Positions 23,458-34,838 of a DNA stretch of 64,000 bases are shown one piece after another. A program made the translations under genes and the position numbers. This DNA comes from Brienomyrus brachyistius (Eukaryota; Chordata; Actinopteri; Osteoglossiformes; Mormyridae), in assembly GCF_023856365.1 (NCBI RefSeq), contig NC_064537.1:1710001-1774000 (forward strand), written 5' to 3'. Every line of letters begins with the position of its first letter. The stretch's first letter is position 1. The notes under the pieces are model-generated. The model had not been told where the DNA came from, made no database searches, and saw only the letters and a program-made list of their open reading frames with translations.

Positions 23458-26104
23458 ATGACTCTGGAAGCGATCCGGTACCGGGCCGGGTCCCTGCAGA
23501 TCCTAAACCAGCTGCTTCTTCCGCACGACAGCGTGTACGATGAGATCCGTTCGGTGCAGGACGGATACGAAGCGATCAAGGCAATGAAGGCAAGTCTCCA
23601 GACTTCTGTTTGTCCTCCACTTGTCCCGGTTGGCTGCGGCGGTGCATCGGCGCACACGAATTTCGCTTGATAACATTTGCAGTTACATCACCGTGTCAGC
23701 GATCTCCATCCTTTGTGGCAGAGGGGAGATGGGGGTCTGTCTTTGTGTGCGCTGTGTTACATGTGCCCCTAGACGCGCCCAGCAGTGCGTTCATTGCTAT
23801 TCCAGTGTATGGGCACCTAGTAAAATGTGTGTCTGCTTTTCCCGCATGGCTGTCTCCAGTGCGGTTAACCATGCACGACGCTTGTGACCTGGGCACATAT
23901 GTGAGTGTGAACAAAGTGCACGGCGCGGATTGTTGAAAACGGCTCGGAGGCTCCGTCTCTCTGCAAGTGTCTCACCGAGACGGCGATCGCCGACGGCCTT
24001 GGCAGTTTTTGAAATCACTGAATATAACGCAGATTCTTTTATTGCGCAAGAAACGGCTCCATTTTCCAGACAGATGTTTTTACGGCCAGTTGTTAGAATC
24101 TCCTGTCCGCATCAAAGGCCGTTGGTTTTATCTTGCTTTATTGTATAAACACCTAACGTCTTATGATGTGAAACGGAGAAAAGCGCGGGTTCGCTTGAGC
24201 TATTACCCACGCACCGTCAACATGCATATGAAATAAAGCGTGAATTCATTTTAATGAGTGATAGTAGGTGCGGAAGACACACACGACAATGTAAGAACTC
24301 ATGTTGTAGTTGGACAGCTGTCAATTTAGCTGTGACAGTGACCCCCTTTCCCTCCCCGGCTGTCATTAGTTAACTTTCTCTTACCGAGTGCCCTCATAAT
24401 CTGATATAGGGTATCGCTGAAATCTTGGGGCCCGTAGCAATCTTACTCCGTGTCACCTCTTTACAGGGCTGGGTATTTCTGCATTGTATTTAGTCAGAGT
24501 TCTGGCAGTAGGGTCACTCCTGGACCGTCAGGTTGATGTTATTTTGTGGTGGAGGACCTGGGGTTTTGACTGACTTCTGGTTCATGTCCCCAGGAGGGTT
24601 AATCAGTTGTAGCCTTGAGCGACAGGCCTGCCCTTGATTGTCATTAATATAAGCAGCTACATAAATAGGTACAGAAAGTGTGACGGTTACACTGCAGCCG
24701 TTTGGTGTGTGTGGTCCTGCATGCTGCGTGGTGGCTCGCTCTACTTCGCTCCTGTAGTGACAGGAATGTCACCGGCTGTCATCCCCATTGGTGGAGGTGC
24801 CAGGTCATCACTCTGTCCTCCCTTGACCCCGTAGGTGCGGGGGGCTCCTGCGATAGCCATCGTGGGCTGTTTGAGCCTGGCGGTGGAGCTCCGGGCTGGC
24901 GCTGGTGGGGACGACCCCGTTTCCTTCATCCGGGAGTCGCTCAGCTACCTGACGTCGGCAAGACCCACCGCCGTGAACATGGGCCGGGCGGCCCGTGAGC
25001 TCATGGAGTTCGCCGTGAACGAGAGCATGGAGAAGCCTCCAGACCAGCTGCGGGAGAGGTACCCGGGCCCTGCCTCGTGTTCGGGCCACCCCCAGGACAC
25101 TCTGCAAAAATCGGCCGTAACACAAATTTGAAGATGCTTACGATTTAAATTATCCTTACCGAATTACTCCAACTCTCAGCACACACTGTCATGAGAAAGA
25201 CCGTATCTACTTTTTTATCTGCACCTTGTAGCTCATTCTTAATGGTTTAATTTAAGGACTTTCCCAATCACCATGTCGGAAATGAAGTGTCTTGTTCAGT
25301 AGTGCACAAGCTGTACTGTGTCCCACAGGCTTAAGTATAGCACAGTGCCCTCTGAAGACCAAATTCGCTGTCCTTTATACCCCAGGACTGGCCTCCACCG
25401 GCTCCTACACTCTCCCTCTGCCGACACACCACACTTCTGCTGGGTTATGGCCGCCGGTTGGCTCAACACTTTGTCATGGCGTGCTTCTGAGAGTCACACG
25501 GCATCAGCTGATAACGCCACCGTCCGGCCACATCCCGGCAACGCTACAGCATGTCATTGTGGCACCGCCTCAGATTCTGCTCTAATGAGCCAGGCGTGTA
25601 GAGCCCAGGAGGGCCTGAATAATGAACTGACTCATAAATAAATAATTTGTTGGCGTATTTGTGATTTCGGCACAGCTCTCCTTGTAACAGGGTTCCCATA
25701 TCATTCAGTGAGACTCACCATGCTGAGTTCACATCAGTCAGCTCATCTCCGTAGTCTGTTTAAATGAAGATTTTTACCGCAGACTGTGGGTCAGACTTAT
25801 TTCTTCCTCATTTCTGTAATAGTTGAGCAAAGGCTACTAACGGATTTTAAGCCAATAGGAAGGCAGGGCTTTTTGAACGGCCATCCAATGGCAGCAGAGT
25901 GATACCTGCCCTCCGGATGTCCCACAGTGTGATTGGCTGGATTGAGGAGATGCTGGAGAGAGACCTGAACGACAACAAGAAGATCGGGAATTTCGGGGCA
26001 CAGCACATCCTGTCAGGAGTCCCCGTGGAATCTGTGACCATCCTCACACACTGCAACACTGGCTCACTGGCGACAGCAGGCTACGGCACAGCTCTGGGTG
26101 AGTC

Positions 26105-26137
<33 letters not shown>

Positions 26138-29100
26138 GTGTGTGTGTGTCCGTTTTTTCATGTCCTTGGCTGCCACGCCACCTGCTGTCCCACTGATTCC
26201 AGGCGACAGTGTCCTGTGGGCTTAGGGTCACCTTCTGCTCACAAGCAGTGCTGTAACTGAAATGGTACCATGAGCAGGCAGTTCCCATTGTACTGGAGAG
26301 CTGAATCAGCGCAGAGGGGAGAATGAGTCATGACGGCTTCACTGGCAGAGGGGAGATTATCTGATAGTGTGTCGGAGAGATGAGTCATGACGGCTTCACT
26401 GGCAGAGGGGAGGCCATATCTAATAGTGTATCATGAGCTGAGTCAGTGCACGGGGAGACTGTCTCCCCTCTGCCAGTGAAGCTGTCATGACTCAGAGGGG
26501 AGACTGTATCTGATAGTGTATCGGAGATATGAGTCAGTACAGGGGGAGACTGAGTCACGATGGCTTCACTGGCAGAGGGGAGATTATGTGATAGTGTGTC
26601 GGAGAGATGAGTCACGATGGCTTCACTGGCAGAGGGGAGATTACCTGATAGTGTGTCAGAGAGAGCAGTCATGATGGCTTCACTGGCAGAGGGGAGATTA
26701 CCTGATAGTGTGTCGGAGAGATGAGTCACGATGGCTTCACTGGCAGAGGGGAGATTACCTGATAGTGTGTTGGAGAGATGAGTCACGATGGCTTCACTGG
26801 CAGAGGGGAGATTACCTGATAGTGTGTCGGAGAGATGAGTCACGATGGCTTCACTGGCAGAGGGGAGATTACCTGATAGTGTGTCGGAGAGAGCAGTCAT
26901 GATGGCTTCACTGGCAGAGGGGAGGCTGCCTCACATTATTGTCAGTGATGTTTTCTCATTAACATATCAAATTGGTAAGCCTCATTCTCTCATGGCCTAA
27001 GAATGGATGGAGGTCCAGATGAATGGAGCCAGTGAGCCCATTTGGTGCTGCCCTCCAGCCTTCTGGAACAAAGCCCCCCCGTATCTCTCTCCCGTGCTAT
27101 GTGGGCTCAGTCCACATCCAGGACCAATTTATGAATGGCGTTTAAGGCTTAATGGTCACATCTCCTCATTGTTAGATGAATCCTGATCTCCAGCCTGCTG
27201 TTTTACTGTGGGACCTTAGACAACCAAGTGATTTTTGCTGAGCAGATTTCTTTGTTACATTTGCAAATATTTAATGCAGAAGTACATAAACGATTTAATC
27301 TCCCACGTCATTCTTCCAGTGCAAGTGCTTCATTAAGGGGTATATTGCAGGATGAGGGGACTCGAACCAGCAGCCTACAACATGCAGATGGGGTTAATGG
27401 TCGTCTCTCCGGTGTCCCTTTCACCCTGGCCTCTTCTGCAGGCGTGGTCCGCTCGCTGCACGCCCTCGGCCGGCTGAAGAGGCTGTACTGCACAGAGACC
27501 AGGCCGTACAACCAGGGGGCGAGGCTGACCGCATACGAGGCTGTGGCAGAGGGCATGCCAGCTACGCTCATCACGGACAGCATGGCGGCGCTGACCATGC
27601 GGCAGCAGGGCGTCACGGGTGAGACTGCCGCTCCGTGTCAGTCTGTCTCTGTCAGTGATGGGTCTATATGCGTGTGTGAGTGATTGGTGGGCCAGCTGAT
27701 CTGCCCACTCCTCACCTGCCACTCCCCGTCGTCTACAGCTGTGGTGGTAGGGGCCGACCGCGTGGTCGCCAACGGTGACACGGCCAACAAGGTGGGCACG
27801 TACCAGCTCGCCATTGCAGCCAAACACCACGGCATCCCCTTCTACGTGGCGGCGCCCAGCACCTCCTGCGACCTGAGCATGGAGACTGGCAGGGACATCG
27901 TGATCGAGGAGCGCCCCCCAGAGGAGCTGACCAGCATCAACGGCAACCCCATCGCTGCCCCAGGTAGAGCCAGGGGTGTGGGGTGGGACGTAAGAGCCGG
28001 TGCTGGTGTCAGTGCTGGGCTGGTTCTCACTTGGTGCCTTTTGAGAACCTGCCTGCGTTTCCACGGGTTTCAAAAAAGAACGGAACAGAAATGTTATGTA
28101 GGCAGAAGTAAGAGTAATAGAGTAAAAGTAGAGGTTCATGTGCCTTCTGTTTTTTGTGAATTTATTTCGACCTGTTTCGGATTTTAAGTTTTTATAAAGT
28201 GAAAACTGAAGTCTCATAGTTTACAAAGTATGACTCGTTGCGCTCTGTCCGTATCACTTGTATCCATCTTTATCTCCTTTAAGGGTCCCTGTCTGTGTGA
28301 AAGTGAGGTTATTCTATATTGTCGCTCGCTGTCCTTTTAAGGTTTGCGCGGTAAGAGTCTGCTAAAAACCAGAGGTGGAGATTTCAGGTCCAGAGAGTAC
28401 AAATCCAGACCAGGATTTAGTTTCGACCAACCAGTTGAGTATAAAGATTCACAGAGTACTCAACTGGTTGGTTAAAACAAAATCCTGGTCTGGATTTGTA
28501 CTCTCTGGACATGAAATCTCCACTTCTGCTAAAAACTAAACTTTGCAGTCATGTTTCATGTTTGCCACTCAAGTGCCAAAAGTTTTTGTTTATTCAACCT
28601 GCGACATGATCAGTCCAGTAGATCGAACTTTCGTTTTTTCATTAAATAAAAAGACGATGTAACGTTATTCTACTAATAAGTTGTTTCACTGCCAGCACTA
28701 GATATGGACTGAATTTTCAGGGTGTGTGGACGCGATTGCCGTCCCACTTTCGCTGGCGTTACTGCTCCAGGTTTGAGACCCGCTGTACTGGAGCCTTTTT
28801 TCGCAGTAGAAACACACAGAACCAGCCCAGATTGGGGAAAAAGTCCGGCAACGTGTTGGTGGAAATGAGACACAATACTCGGGGGGGGGGGGGGGGGGGG
28901 TCACTAATGATTCAGTTAGCCATTTCGGTCTTCATTAAACATAGTACATTAATAGCTTAATTACTCTGGGCCAAGGGCTAGAGGGGAGCCAGCAGATAGT
29001 TATGGAACATGGGAGAGCAATGTGTAGTGAGCAGGATGTGGTTGTATCAGGTGGAGGGGGGTTGGCTGTTGTACTCTCAGCATTAACAAGGTGCTCCCTG

Positions 29101-29244
29101 CCCCCCCCAGGCATCGAGGTATGGAACCCAGCATTTGACGTGACCCCACACCAGCTGATCACTGGAGGCATCATCACAGAGCTGGGCGTCTTCCTGCCCT
29201 CGGAGCTACAGGCGGCGCTGACGGGACGCCTCACCGCCCTCTAG
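23458..29244 (+). CDS. mri1: MRI1, methylthioribose-1-phosphate isomerase (complete, 6 exons)
   Basis: Converts 5-methylthioribose-1-phosphate to methylthioribulose-1-phosphate in the methionine salvage pathway; belongs to the eIF2B-alpha/MtnA fold family. Exons: 23458-23589, 24835-25058, 25928-26097, 27442-27618, 27739-27963, 29111-29244. They join in phase to 353 aa; human is about 369. The N-terminus [20 protein letters not shown] is diagnostic. The catalytic Cys falls at about residue 161 in [15 protein letters not shown]. The catalytic Asp falls at about 241 in [33 protein letters not shown] and [17 protein letters not shown] are also conserved. The exon 1 donor is GC (AAG|gcaagt) rather than GT; the protein context ([11 protein letters not shown]) leaves little doubt. 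Introns 2-5 are GT-AG. Intron 3 holds a 57-bp minisatellite and intron 5 a hairpin element. C19orf53 follows downstream, as in human. Confidence 0.97.
26107..26148 (+). repeat. (GT)n/(GC)n microsatellite (mri1 intron 3)
   Basis: A short alternating purine-pyrimidine run (gtgtgtgtgcgcgcgcgcac...) directly after the exon 3 donor. Such alternating tracts can adopt Z-DNA. Confidence 0.85.
26325..26925 (+). repeat. 57-bp minisatellite, about 10 copies (mri1 intron 3)
   Basis: Unit about 57 bp with the core atggcttcactggcagaggg and gagattacctgatagtgtgt. The left part is irregular and includes one inverted piece near 26461-26490, where cccctctgccagtgaagc is the reverse complement of the core. The right part (26540-26925) is regular. 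Because 57 is a multiple of three, the array is open in a 171-codon minus-strand frame that I regard as spurious. Confidence 0.9.
28370..28524. mobile_element. Near-perfect hairpin (fold-back) element flanked by 12-bp direct repeats
   Basis: Two arms of about 70 bp (28373-28442 and 28457-28525) are almost exact inverted copies. For example gtggagatttcaggtccaga on the left pairs with its complement tctggacatgaaatctccac on the right. They are separated by about 14 bp. The 12-mer tctgctaaaaac occurs at both 28358-28369 and 28525-28536, immediately outside, and looks like a target-site duplication. It lies in mri1 intron 5. Confidence 0.8.
28881..28901 (+). repeat. Poly-G run
   Basis: About 20 consecutive G residues in mri1 intron 5. 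The length may be unreliable because sequencing and assembly handle such runs poorly. Confidence 0.8.
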
Positions 29245-29571
29245 ACCCACTCCCCACTAACCACCCACCCCCCTTTGCTCATCACATACACTCACTCCAC
29301 TGGCATGTGGCATCGGGGGGAGGGGTGCTGATCACCATCACATTGACACTGTCGCCTGGGGTGGTTACGCAGACAGACTGCCCCCTCGCCCCCCCACCAC
29401 CTCCATTATCCCGGTGCCTGTGTCCCTCTCCCTGCCCTCGGTGTCCTCCTGTCTCACCCCCAGACCCGCCTCTCCACACTGTTAGCGATTCTCAGCCCTC
29501 AGATGACGCTCATTCTTTCTGTTCAGAGGCTTCACATGCATTTTGAGTGGGAAATGCACGCATTCCATGTA

Positions 29572-29577
29572 AATAAA
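29572..29577 (+). terminator. Poly(A) signal of mri1
   Basis: AATAAA (in gtaaataaatgc) about 330 bp after the mri1 stop codon, just before the 51-bp minisatellite begins. Confidence 0.65.
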
Positions 29578-29643
29578 TGCTTCTGGCCACATGAAGTGTG
29601 TGCAGGCTGCTTGGGGCCTCGGGGCGGGTCATGCAGGCCCCTC

Positions 29644-31182
29644 CCAACGACAGCGGTACTGAGTGGCTGATCCTGCCTCCTCGGCGCTTTGGCCTGTATG
29701 ACAGCGGTACTGAGTGGCTGATCCCGCCTCCTCCGCGCTTTGGCCTATATGACAACGGTACTGAGTGACTGATCCCGCCTCCTCCGCGCTTTGGCCTATA
29801 TGACATCAGTACTGAGTGGCTGATCCCGCCTCCTCGGCGCTTTCACCTGTATGACAGCGGTACTGTGTGGCTGATCCCGCCTCCTCGGCGCTTTGGCCTG
29901 TATGACAGCGGTACTGTGTGGCTGATCTTGCCTCCTCGGCGCTTTGGCCTGTATGACAGCGGTACTGAGTGGCTGATCCCGCCTCCTCGGCGCTTTGGCC
30001 TATATGACAGCGGTACTGAGTGGCTGATCCCGCCTCCTCCGCGCTTTGGCCTGTATGACAGCGGTACTGAGCGGTTGATCCCGCCTCCTCCGCGTTTTGG
30101 CCTGTATGACAGCGATATTGAGCGACTGATCCCACCTCATCTGCACTTTGGCCTCTGTGACAGCGGTACTGAGTGGCTGATCCTGCCTCCTCTGTGCTTT
30201 GGCTTGTATGACAGCGGTACTGAGTGGCTGATCCCGCCTCCTCTGCGCTTTGGCCTGTATGACAGCGGTACTGAGTGGCTGATCCCGCCTCCTCGGCGCT
30301 TTGGCCTGTATGACAGCGGTACTGAGTGGCTGATCCCGCCTCCTCGGCGCTTTGGCCTGTATGACAGCGGTACTGAGTGGCTGATCCCGCCTCCTCGGCA
30401 CTCTGGCCTATATGACAGCGGTACTGAGTGGCTGATCCCGCCTCCTCCGCGCTTTGGCCTGTATGACAGCGGTACTGAGCGGTTGATCCCGCCTCCTCCG
30501 CGCTTTGGCCTGTATGACAGCGATACTGAGCGGTTGATCCCGCCTCCTCCGCGCTTTGGCCTGTATGACAGCGGTACTGAGTGGCTGATCCTGCCTCCTT
30601 GGCACTTTGGCCTGTATGACAGGGGTACTGAGTGGCTGATCCTGCCTCCTCCGTGCTTTGGCCTCTGTGACAGTGGTACTGAGTGGCTGATCCTGCCTCC
30701 TCCGCGCTTTGGCCTGTATGACGGCGGTACTGAGTGGCTGATCCTGCCTCCTCGGCACTTTTGGCCTGTATGACAGTGGTACTGAGTGGTTGATCCCGCC
30801 TCCTCCACGCTTTGGCCTATATGACAGTGGTACTGAGTGACTGATCCCCCCTCCTCCTCGCTTTGGCCTGTATGACAGCGGTACTGAGTGGTTGATCCCG
30901 CCTCCTCCGCGCTTTGGCCTGTATGACAGCGGTACTCAGTGGCTGATCCCACCTCCTCCGCTCTTTGGCCTATATGACAGCGGTACTGAGTGGCTGATCC
31001 CGCCTCCTCCGCGCTTTGGCCTGTATGACAGCGGTACTGAGCGGCTGATCCTGCCTCCTCTGCGCTTTGGCCTATATGACAGCGGTACTGAGCGGCTGAT
31101 CCTGCCTCCTCCGCGCTTTGGCCTGTATGACAGCGGTACTGAGTGGCTGATCCCACCTCCTCCACGTTTTGGCCTATATGTA
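29644..31182 (+). repeat. 51-bp minisatellite, about 30 copies
   Basis: Unit of 51 bp: tgacagcggtactgagtggc, then tgatcccgcctcctc, then (g/c)gcgctttggcctgta. Copies differ by a few substitutions and one or two single-base indels near 30758. The period is a multiple of three and the unit lacks stops in some frames. It is therefore open for 302 codons on the plus strand (a 17-residue repeat such as WLIPPPRRFGLYDSGTE) and 376 codons on the minus strand. Confidence 0.95.
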
Positions 31183-31716
31183 AATACATATCAGCCTGAT
31201 CTAGATAAGTGATGTACTCCAACGGGGTTACATTCCAAATTACTATATTTAAGCAGATTACTAACATATATAGTGCAAAATTTTACATATTTGGAATTAT
31301 ACCAAATGTTATTAAATTTTTGTGTTTTTTTTGTTTTTCTGTTTTTGAAATTTTTATATGCTTAAGAGGCAGAAAGGTTCAGCCCTTTTACCAAGATCAT
31401 TTTAAATGTTGAAGTACCATTTAAAGACTGTGGGGTCCCAATTTTTAATCCTCCACCCCCCCCCGCATGCTGTACAGCACCTGCACTGAATGTCACTGAC
31501 CCATCCCGCGCTGGGTGGATGACCTCTACTCACTTGCCTTAGGCTCAGTCATCAGAAAGTTACAGGCTGGTGTATGAAGGTGTTGGTACAGTCCAAAATG
31601 GGCCTGGGGGAGAGTTGGGGAGTAGGATCGAGCATCACAAGCCACACAAGGCAGAGAAATAGGGATTCCTAAAAGAAAATGTATAGAAATTAGTGCTTAT
31701 ATCATAGATCATAAAT
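31183..31716. other. Spacer with nothing recognised
   Basis: AT-rich sequence (31230-31420), then mixed sequence. No exon, transposase frame or repeat is seen. Confidence 0.5.
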
Positions 31717-32560
31717 AAATAGTCCATTCTGCATAGCCCACTGCTATCCCCTCTCACAGGCAACCCAGCTGAATTAAATAGCCCATTCTGCATAGCCCAC
31801 TGCTATCCCCTCTCACAGGCAACCCAGCTGGATTAAATAGCCCATTCTGCATAGCCCACCTCCATAACCTCTTTCACAGCCAGCCCAGCTGTTTTAAATG
31901 ACCCATTCTACACAGCCCACCCCATCACCTCATAGCCAGCCTGACTGGTTTAAGTAGCCCATTCTGCATAGCCCACCCCATCACCTCATAGGCAGCCCAA
32001 CTGGTTTAAATCACCCATTCTGCATAGCCTTCCCTATCACCTCTTTCACAGCCAGCCTAGCGGGTTTAAATGGCCCATTCTGCATAGCCCACCCCATCAC
32101 CTCTCGTAGCCCGCTCAGCGGGTTTAAATGACCCATTCTGCATAGCCCACCCCATCACCTCTCGTAGCCCGCTCAGCTGGTTTAAATAGCCTATTCTACA
32201 TAGCCCACCCCATCACCTCTCGTAGCCCGCTCAGCTGGTTTAAATAGCCTATTCTACATAGCCCACCCCATCACATATTTCACAGCCAGCCCTGCTGGTT
32301 TTAAAAATCCCAATCTGCATAAACCACTTCCATCACTTCTTACAACCAACCCAGCTGGTTTAAGTGGCCCATTTTACATAGCCTACCCCCATCAAATCTC
32401 ACAGGCAACCCTACTGGTGTAAACCACCCATTCTGCATAGCTTTCCCCATCACTTCTTTCACAACCAACCCACACAGGCAGCCCTGCTGGTTTGAATGGC
32501 CCATTCTGCATAGCCCACCCACATCGCCTGTTTCACAGGTAGCCCAGCTGGTTTGAGGAG
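31717..32560 (+). repeat. Minisatellite of about 60 bp, about 14 diverged copies
   Basis: Copies share cccattctgcatagcccacc, then a variable ccatcacctctcacag, then agcccagctggtttaaat. Spacing varies between about 55 and 62 bp, and divergence is clearly higher than in the neighbouring 51-bp array, so it is probably older. Confidence 0.85.
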
Positions 32561-33700
32561 TCCCTTGGGATCAGGGTGTCTGTCCATCCTCAGCTTAGAA
32601 CACTGTGCTCTGCCTTCCAGGCCTGTTTTTTTAATGAATTTGAAACTGGAAAATATGGGTGCCTAGCCAAGCTGCGGTTGCCTGCGAGATCTCACATAGG
32701 GGGAGCTCAAGTCAGGACATTTCCATTTTGAGGAGCAGAAAGGGGGGGAGTAACAGTCAAGAATAATGTAGCAACTTCATCACCATCTGTGTTTGATAGA
32801 TGTTTCAGGTTTGTTCGGTATCATGAAGAATTGTGATTTTTTTTTTCTTCCTGTGATTCTTGGTGATGAACTGTGATTTAAGACCAGGACTGACAGACCT
32901 CTTTCACAAAATACTGACCAGCCCAAACATTGAGTTAAAAACAAAAACATTTTTGATTAACCTAGCGGGTCCCTTCCGCGCTCCCCTGGGTGAGCCCTGT
33001 ATAGTAAACCCAAGCCGGTCCATCATAGATTCCATTATCAGCCCTAACAACGGTGCCACCACCTGACAGATGCCAAAGACGGATGCACGACGAGAAAGTC
33101 GAAATGTATTGCATGGCGATAAGATTAATTTGAGTGAAAAGACGAGCTGTAACCACGGGGTGATTGCGGACGGGTACCTGTGGCGGTCAGTGTTATGTAA
33201 GAGGCTCTCTTTTAAGGTGTTATCGGTCACGACTTTGTTCGCTTATTTTATCCTGTGGAAATGGTACCGCTGGGTGTCTTTTTAAATATATCACTATATG
33301 CTGTATATTACATACTTAAAGGAAGAAATGTTTCTTTCACCACGACTTAAATAAAGGATCGAGGCTAAACCCTCTTTGTGCGGATGCAGTCTGCGTTTCG
33401 GTGTCTGGACTGGGTGTCCGATCTGAGTACATTCACCTTAAATAGGGCAACAGCGTCTTGTCGGCAACACTACCAATTTTAAGTTTATTTATTGTTCTGA
33501 AATCCCAAATATATAAAAACATTCAGGAATATGCACTCAGCTCCTGGGGTTTCATCAGATTCATACTAATTTCTTTCTAATAAAATAGCACATTTTGATT
33601 TGCATGTCAGGCCAATTGAATCGTTTTGTCAATCGGTGCTCCATAGTTTACAGAAAAATGTTTTAATATAATAAGCGGATTGTGCGTTATCTGTTATTCC
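32561..33700. other. Intergenic spacer with nothing recognised
   Basis: A minus-strand frame at 32904-33230 is open for 108 codons but resembles no family I know and has no supporting splice structure. An AATAAA lies near 33350 on the plus strand without an obvious gene before it. Confidence 0.4.
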
Positions 33701-33727
33701 GGCAAATTTCACAAGCGCATTGTCATA

Positions 33728-33740
33728 TTTCCCATAATGC
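33728..33740 (+). promoter_or_regulatory. ZNF143/THAP11-like motif in the c19orf53 promoter
   Basis: The string tttcccataatgc closely resembles the TTCCCAGAATGC half of the SBS motif. It lies 64 bp before the start codon at 33804. This is a motif match only. Confidence 0.5.
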
Positions 33741-33803
33741 AGTTTGCGTCATGTGATGCGCCCCGTGATCCTCTGTGCATCAGTTAACGCTGCAGGCAGA
33801 ATC

Positions 33804-34838
33804 ATGGCGCAAGGGAAACAGAAGTTCAAGGCGCAAAAGCCCGGGGGAGCCAAGAAACAGCAGCCACAGCACAAACAGAAGGGTCCAAAGAAAGGAGGTA
33901 GACACGCAGTTATCAAATTCTGATTGGTTTGCCTCTTGTTTATTTGATTTGAGCAGACGAAGCTGAGCCTGACGTGAGTTGAGTCGCCATTTTGGCTCTA
34001 AATGCATTCGAACCCGAATGACGATACCGTAGTAGCGCGCATCCACAGCAAAATGAAACATGTTTTACAGAGCTTTCTTTGATACATTGTATCATTGGTC
34101 TTACTAATATGACAGGTGAACGCTTTTAAATGTTCATCTGCATACAATTTCCCTTCAACTATAATCCTACCCGAAATATCACAACAGGCTTCCATGCCAC
34201 CGTTCTGCCCTACCCCTGCACCTTCACGTAAACCTGCTTGTGCTGTTATCTCGTCAAGGTGGCCGGCAACTGCGCCCCATCCCATGTTAACTGTTCCCAT
34301 ATTTCCTACTTTGACCCCAATGTTGTCACAGGGAGGATAATTGCCCCGAAAAAGGCGCAGGTGGTTCAGCAGCAAAAGCTGAAGAAGGTGAGACATTCAT
34401 AATTAGTACGTTTTTCCTGTTAAACCAGTAAAATGACGAAAAGACGTGTTCGGTGAGAACTTTATACCAGTACAAAGCAATGTCCGTTTAACCTGTTAAG
34501 AATGAACACGTGAATCGGCTGGAAAGTGGAAGCATTCTTAGGTCATAGTTATGGTGCCGATGTGTATTATTCTCGGACTAGTCAGCATGCTGTTAATTTT
34601 AGTTTGTGTTTTTTCGGGAACTGACTTTTCGGGATGCTGATCACCGTGTCAGTCGTGTTACGCTTCAAGGTTCATTTTCCACCTAAAGGGCCTGGAGGTG
34701 GCGATCAGAAAAAAGATCGAGGAAGAAGTGACCCAGAGGGCCAGCTCCTCCTTGCACAAGAATCTGAGCATCCTGAAAAAGAGCAATGGACAGGGCGCCG
34801 GACCCCCGCGCCCTTCGGCCCCCGGCTCCTCCAAATAA
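33804..34838 (+). CDS. c19orf53: C19orf53 orthologue (UPF0390, Leydig cell tumour 10 kDa protein homologue), complete
   Basis: Small, very basic protein of unclear function, annotated in mammals as Leydig cell tumour 10 kDa protein homologue. Three exons (33804-33897, 34332-34387, 34689-34838) join in phase to 99 aa, the same length I recall for the human protein. The start MAQGKQKFKAQKPG, the centre RIIAPKKAQVVQQQKLKK and the basic helix AIRKKIEEEV are the family hallmarks. The tail is Ser/Pro-rich and ends in SSK. All splice sites are GT-AG. The gene lies downstream of mri1 on the same strand, as in human, but here two large minisatellites lie between them. Confidence 0.95.

Noticed and set aside
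26385..26900. 171-codon minus-strand frame with repeated [15 protein letters not shown]
   Set aside because: Translation of the 57-bp intronic array of mri1.
29865..31267. 302-codon plus-strand and 376-codon minus-strand repeat proteins
   Set aside because: Produced by a 51-bp array whose period is a multiple of three; no promoter, start context or splice structure supports them.
32904..33230. 108-codon minus-strand open frame as a possible exon or gene
   Set aside because: No family recognised, no paired splice sites, and overlapping frames on the other strand are similarly open.
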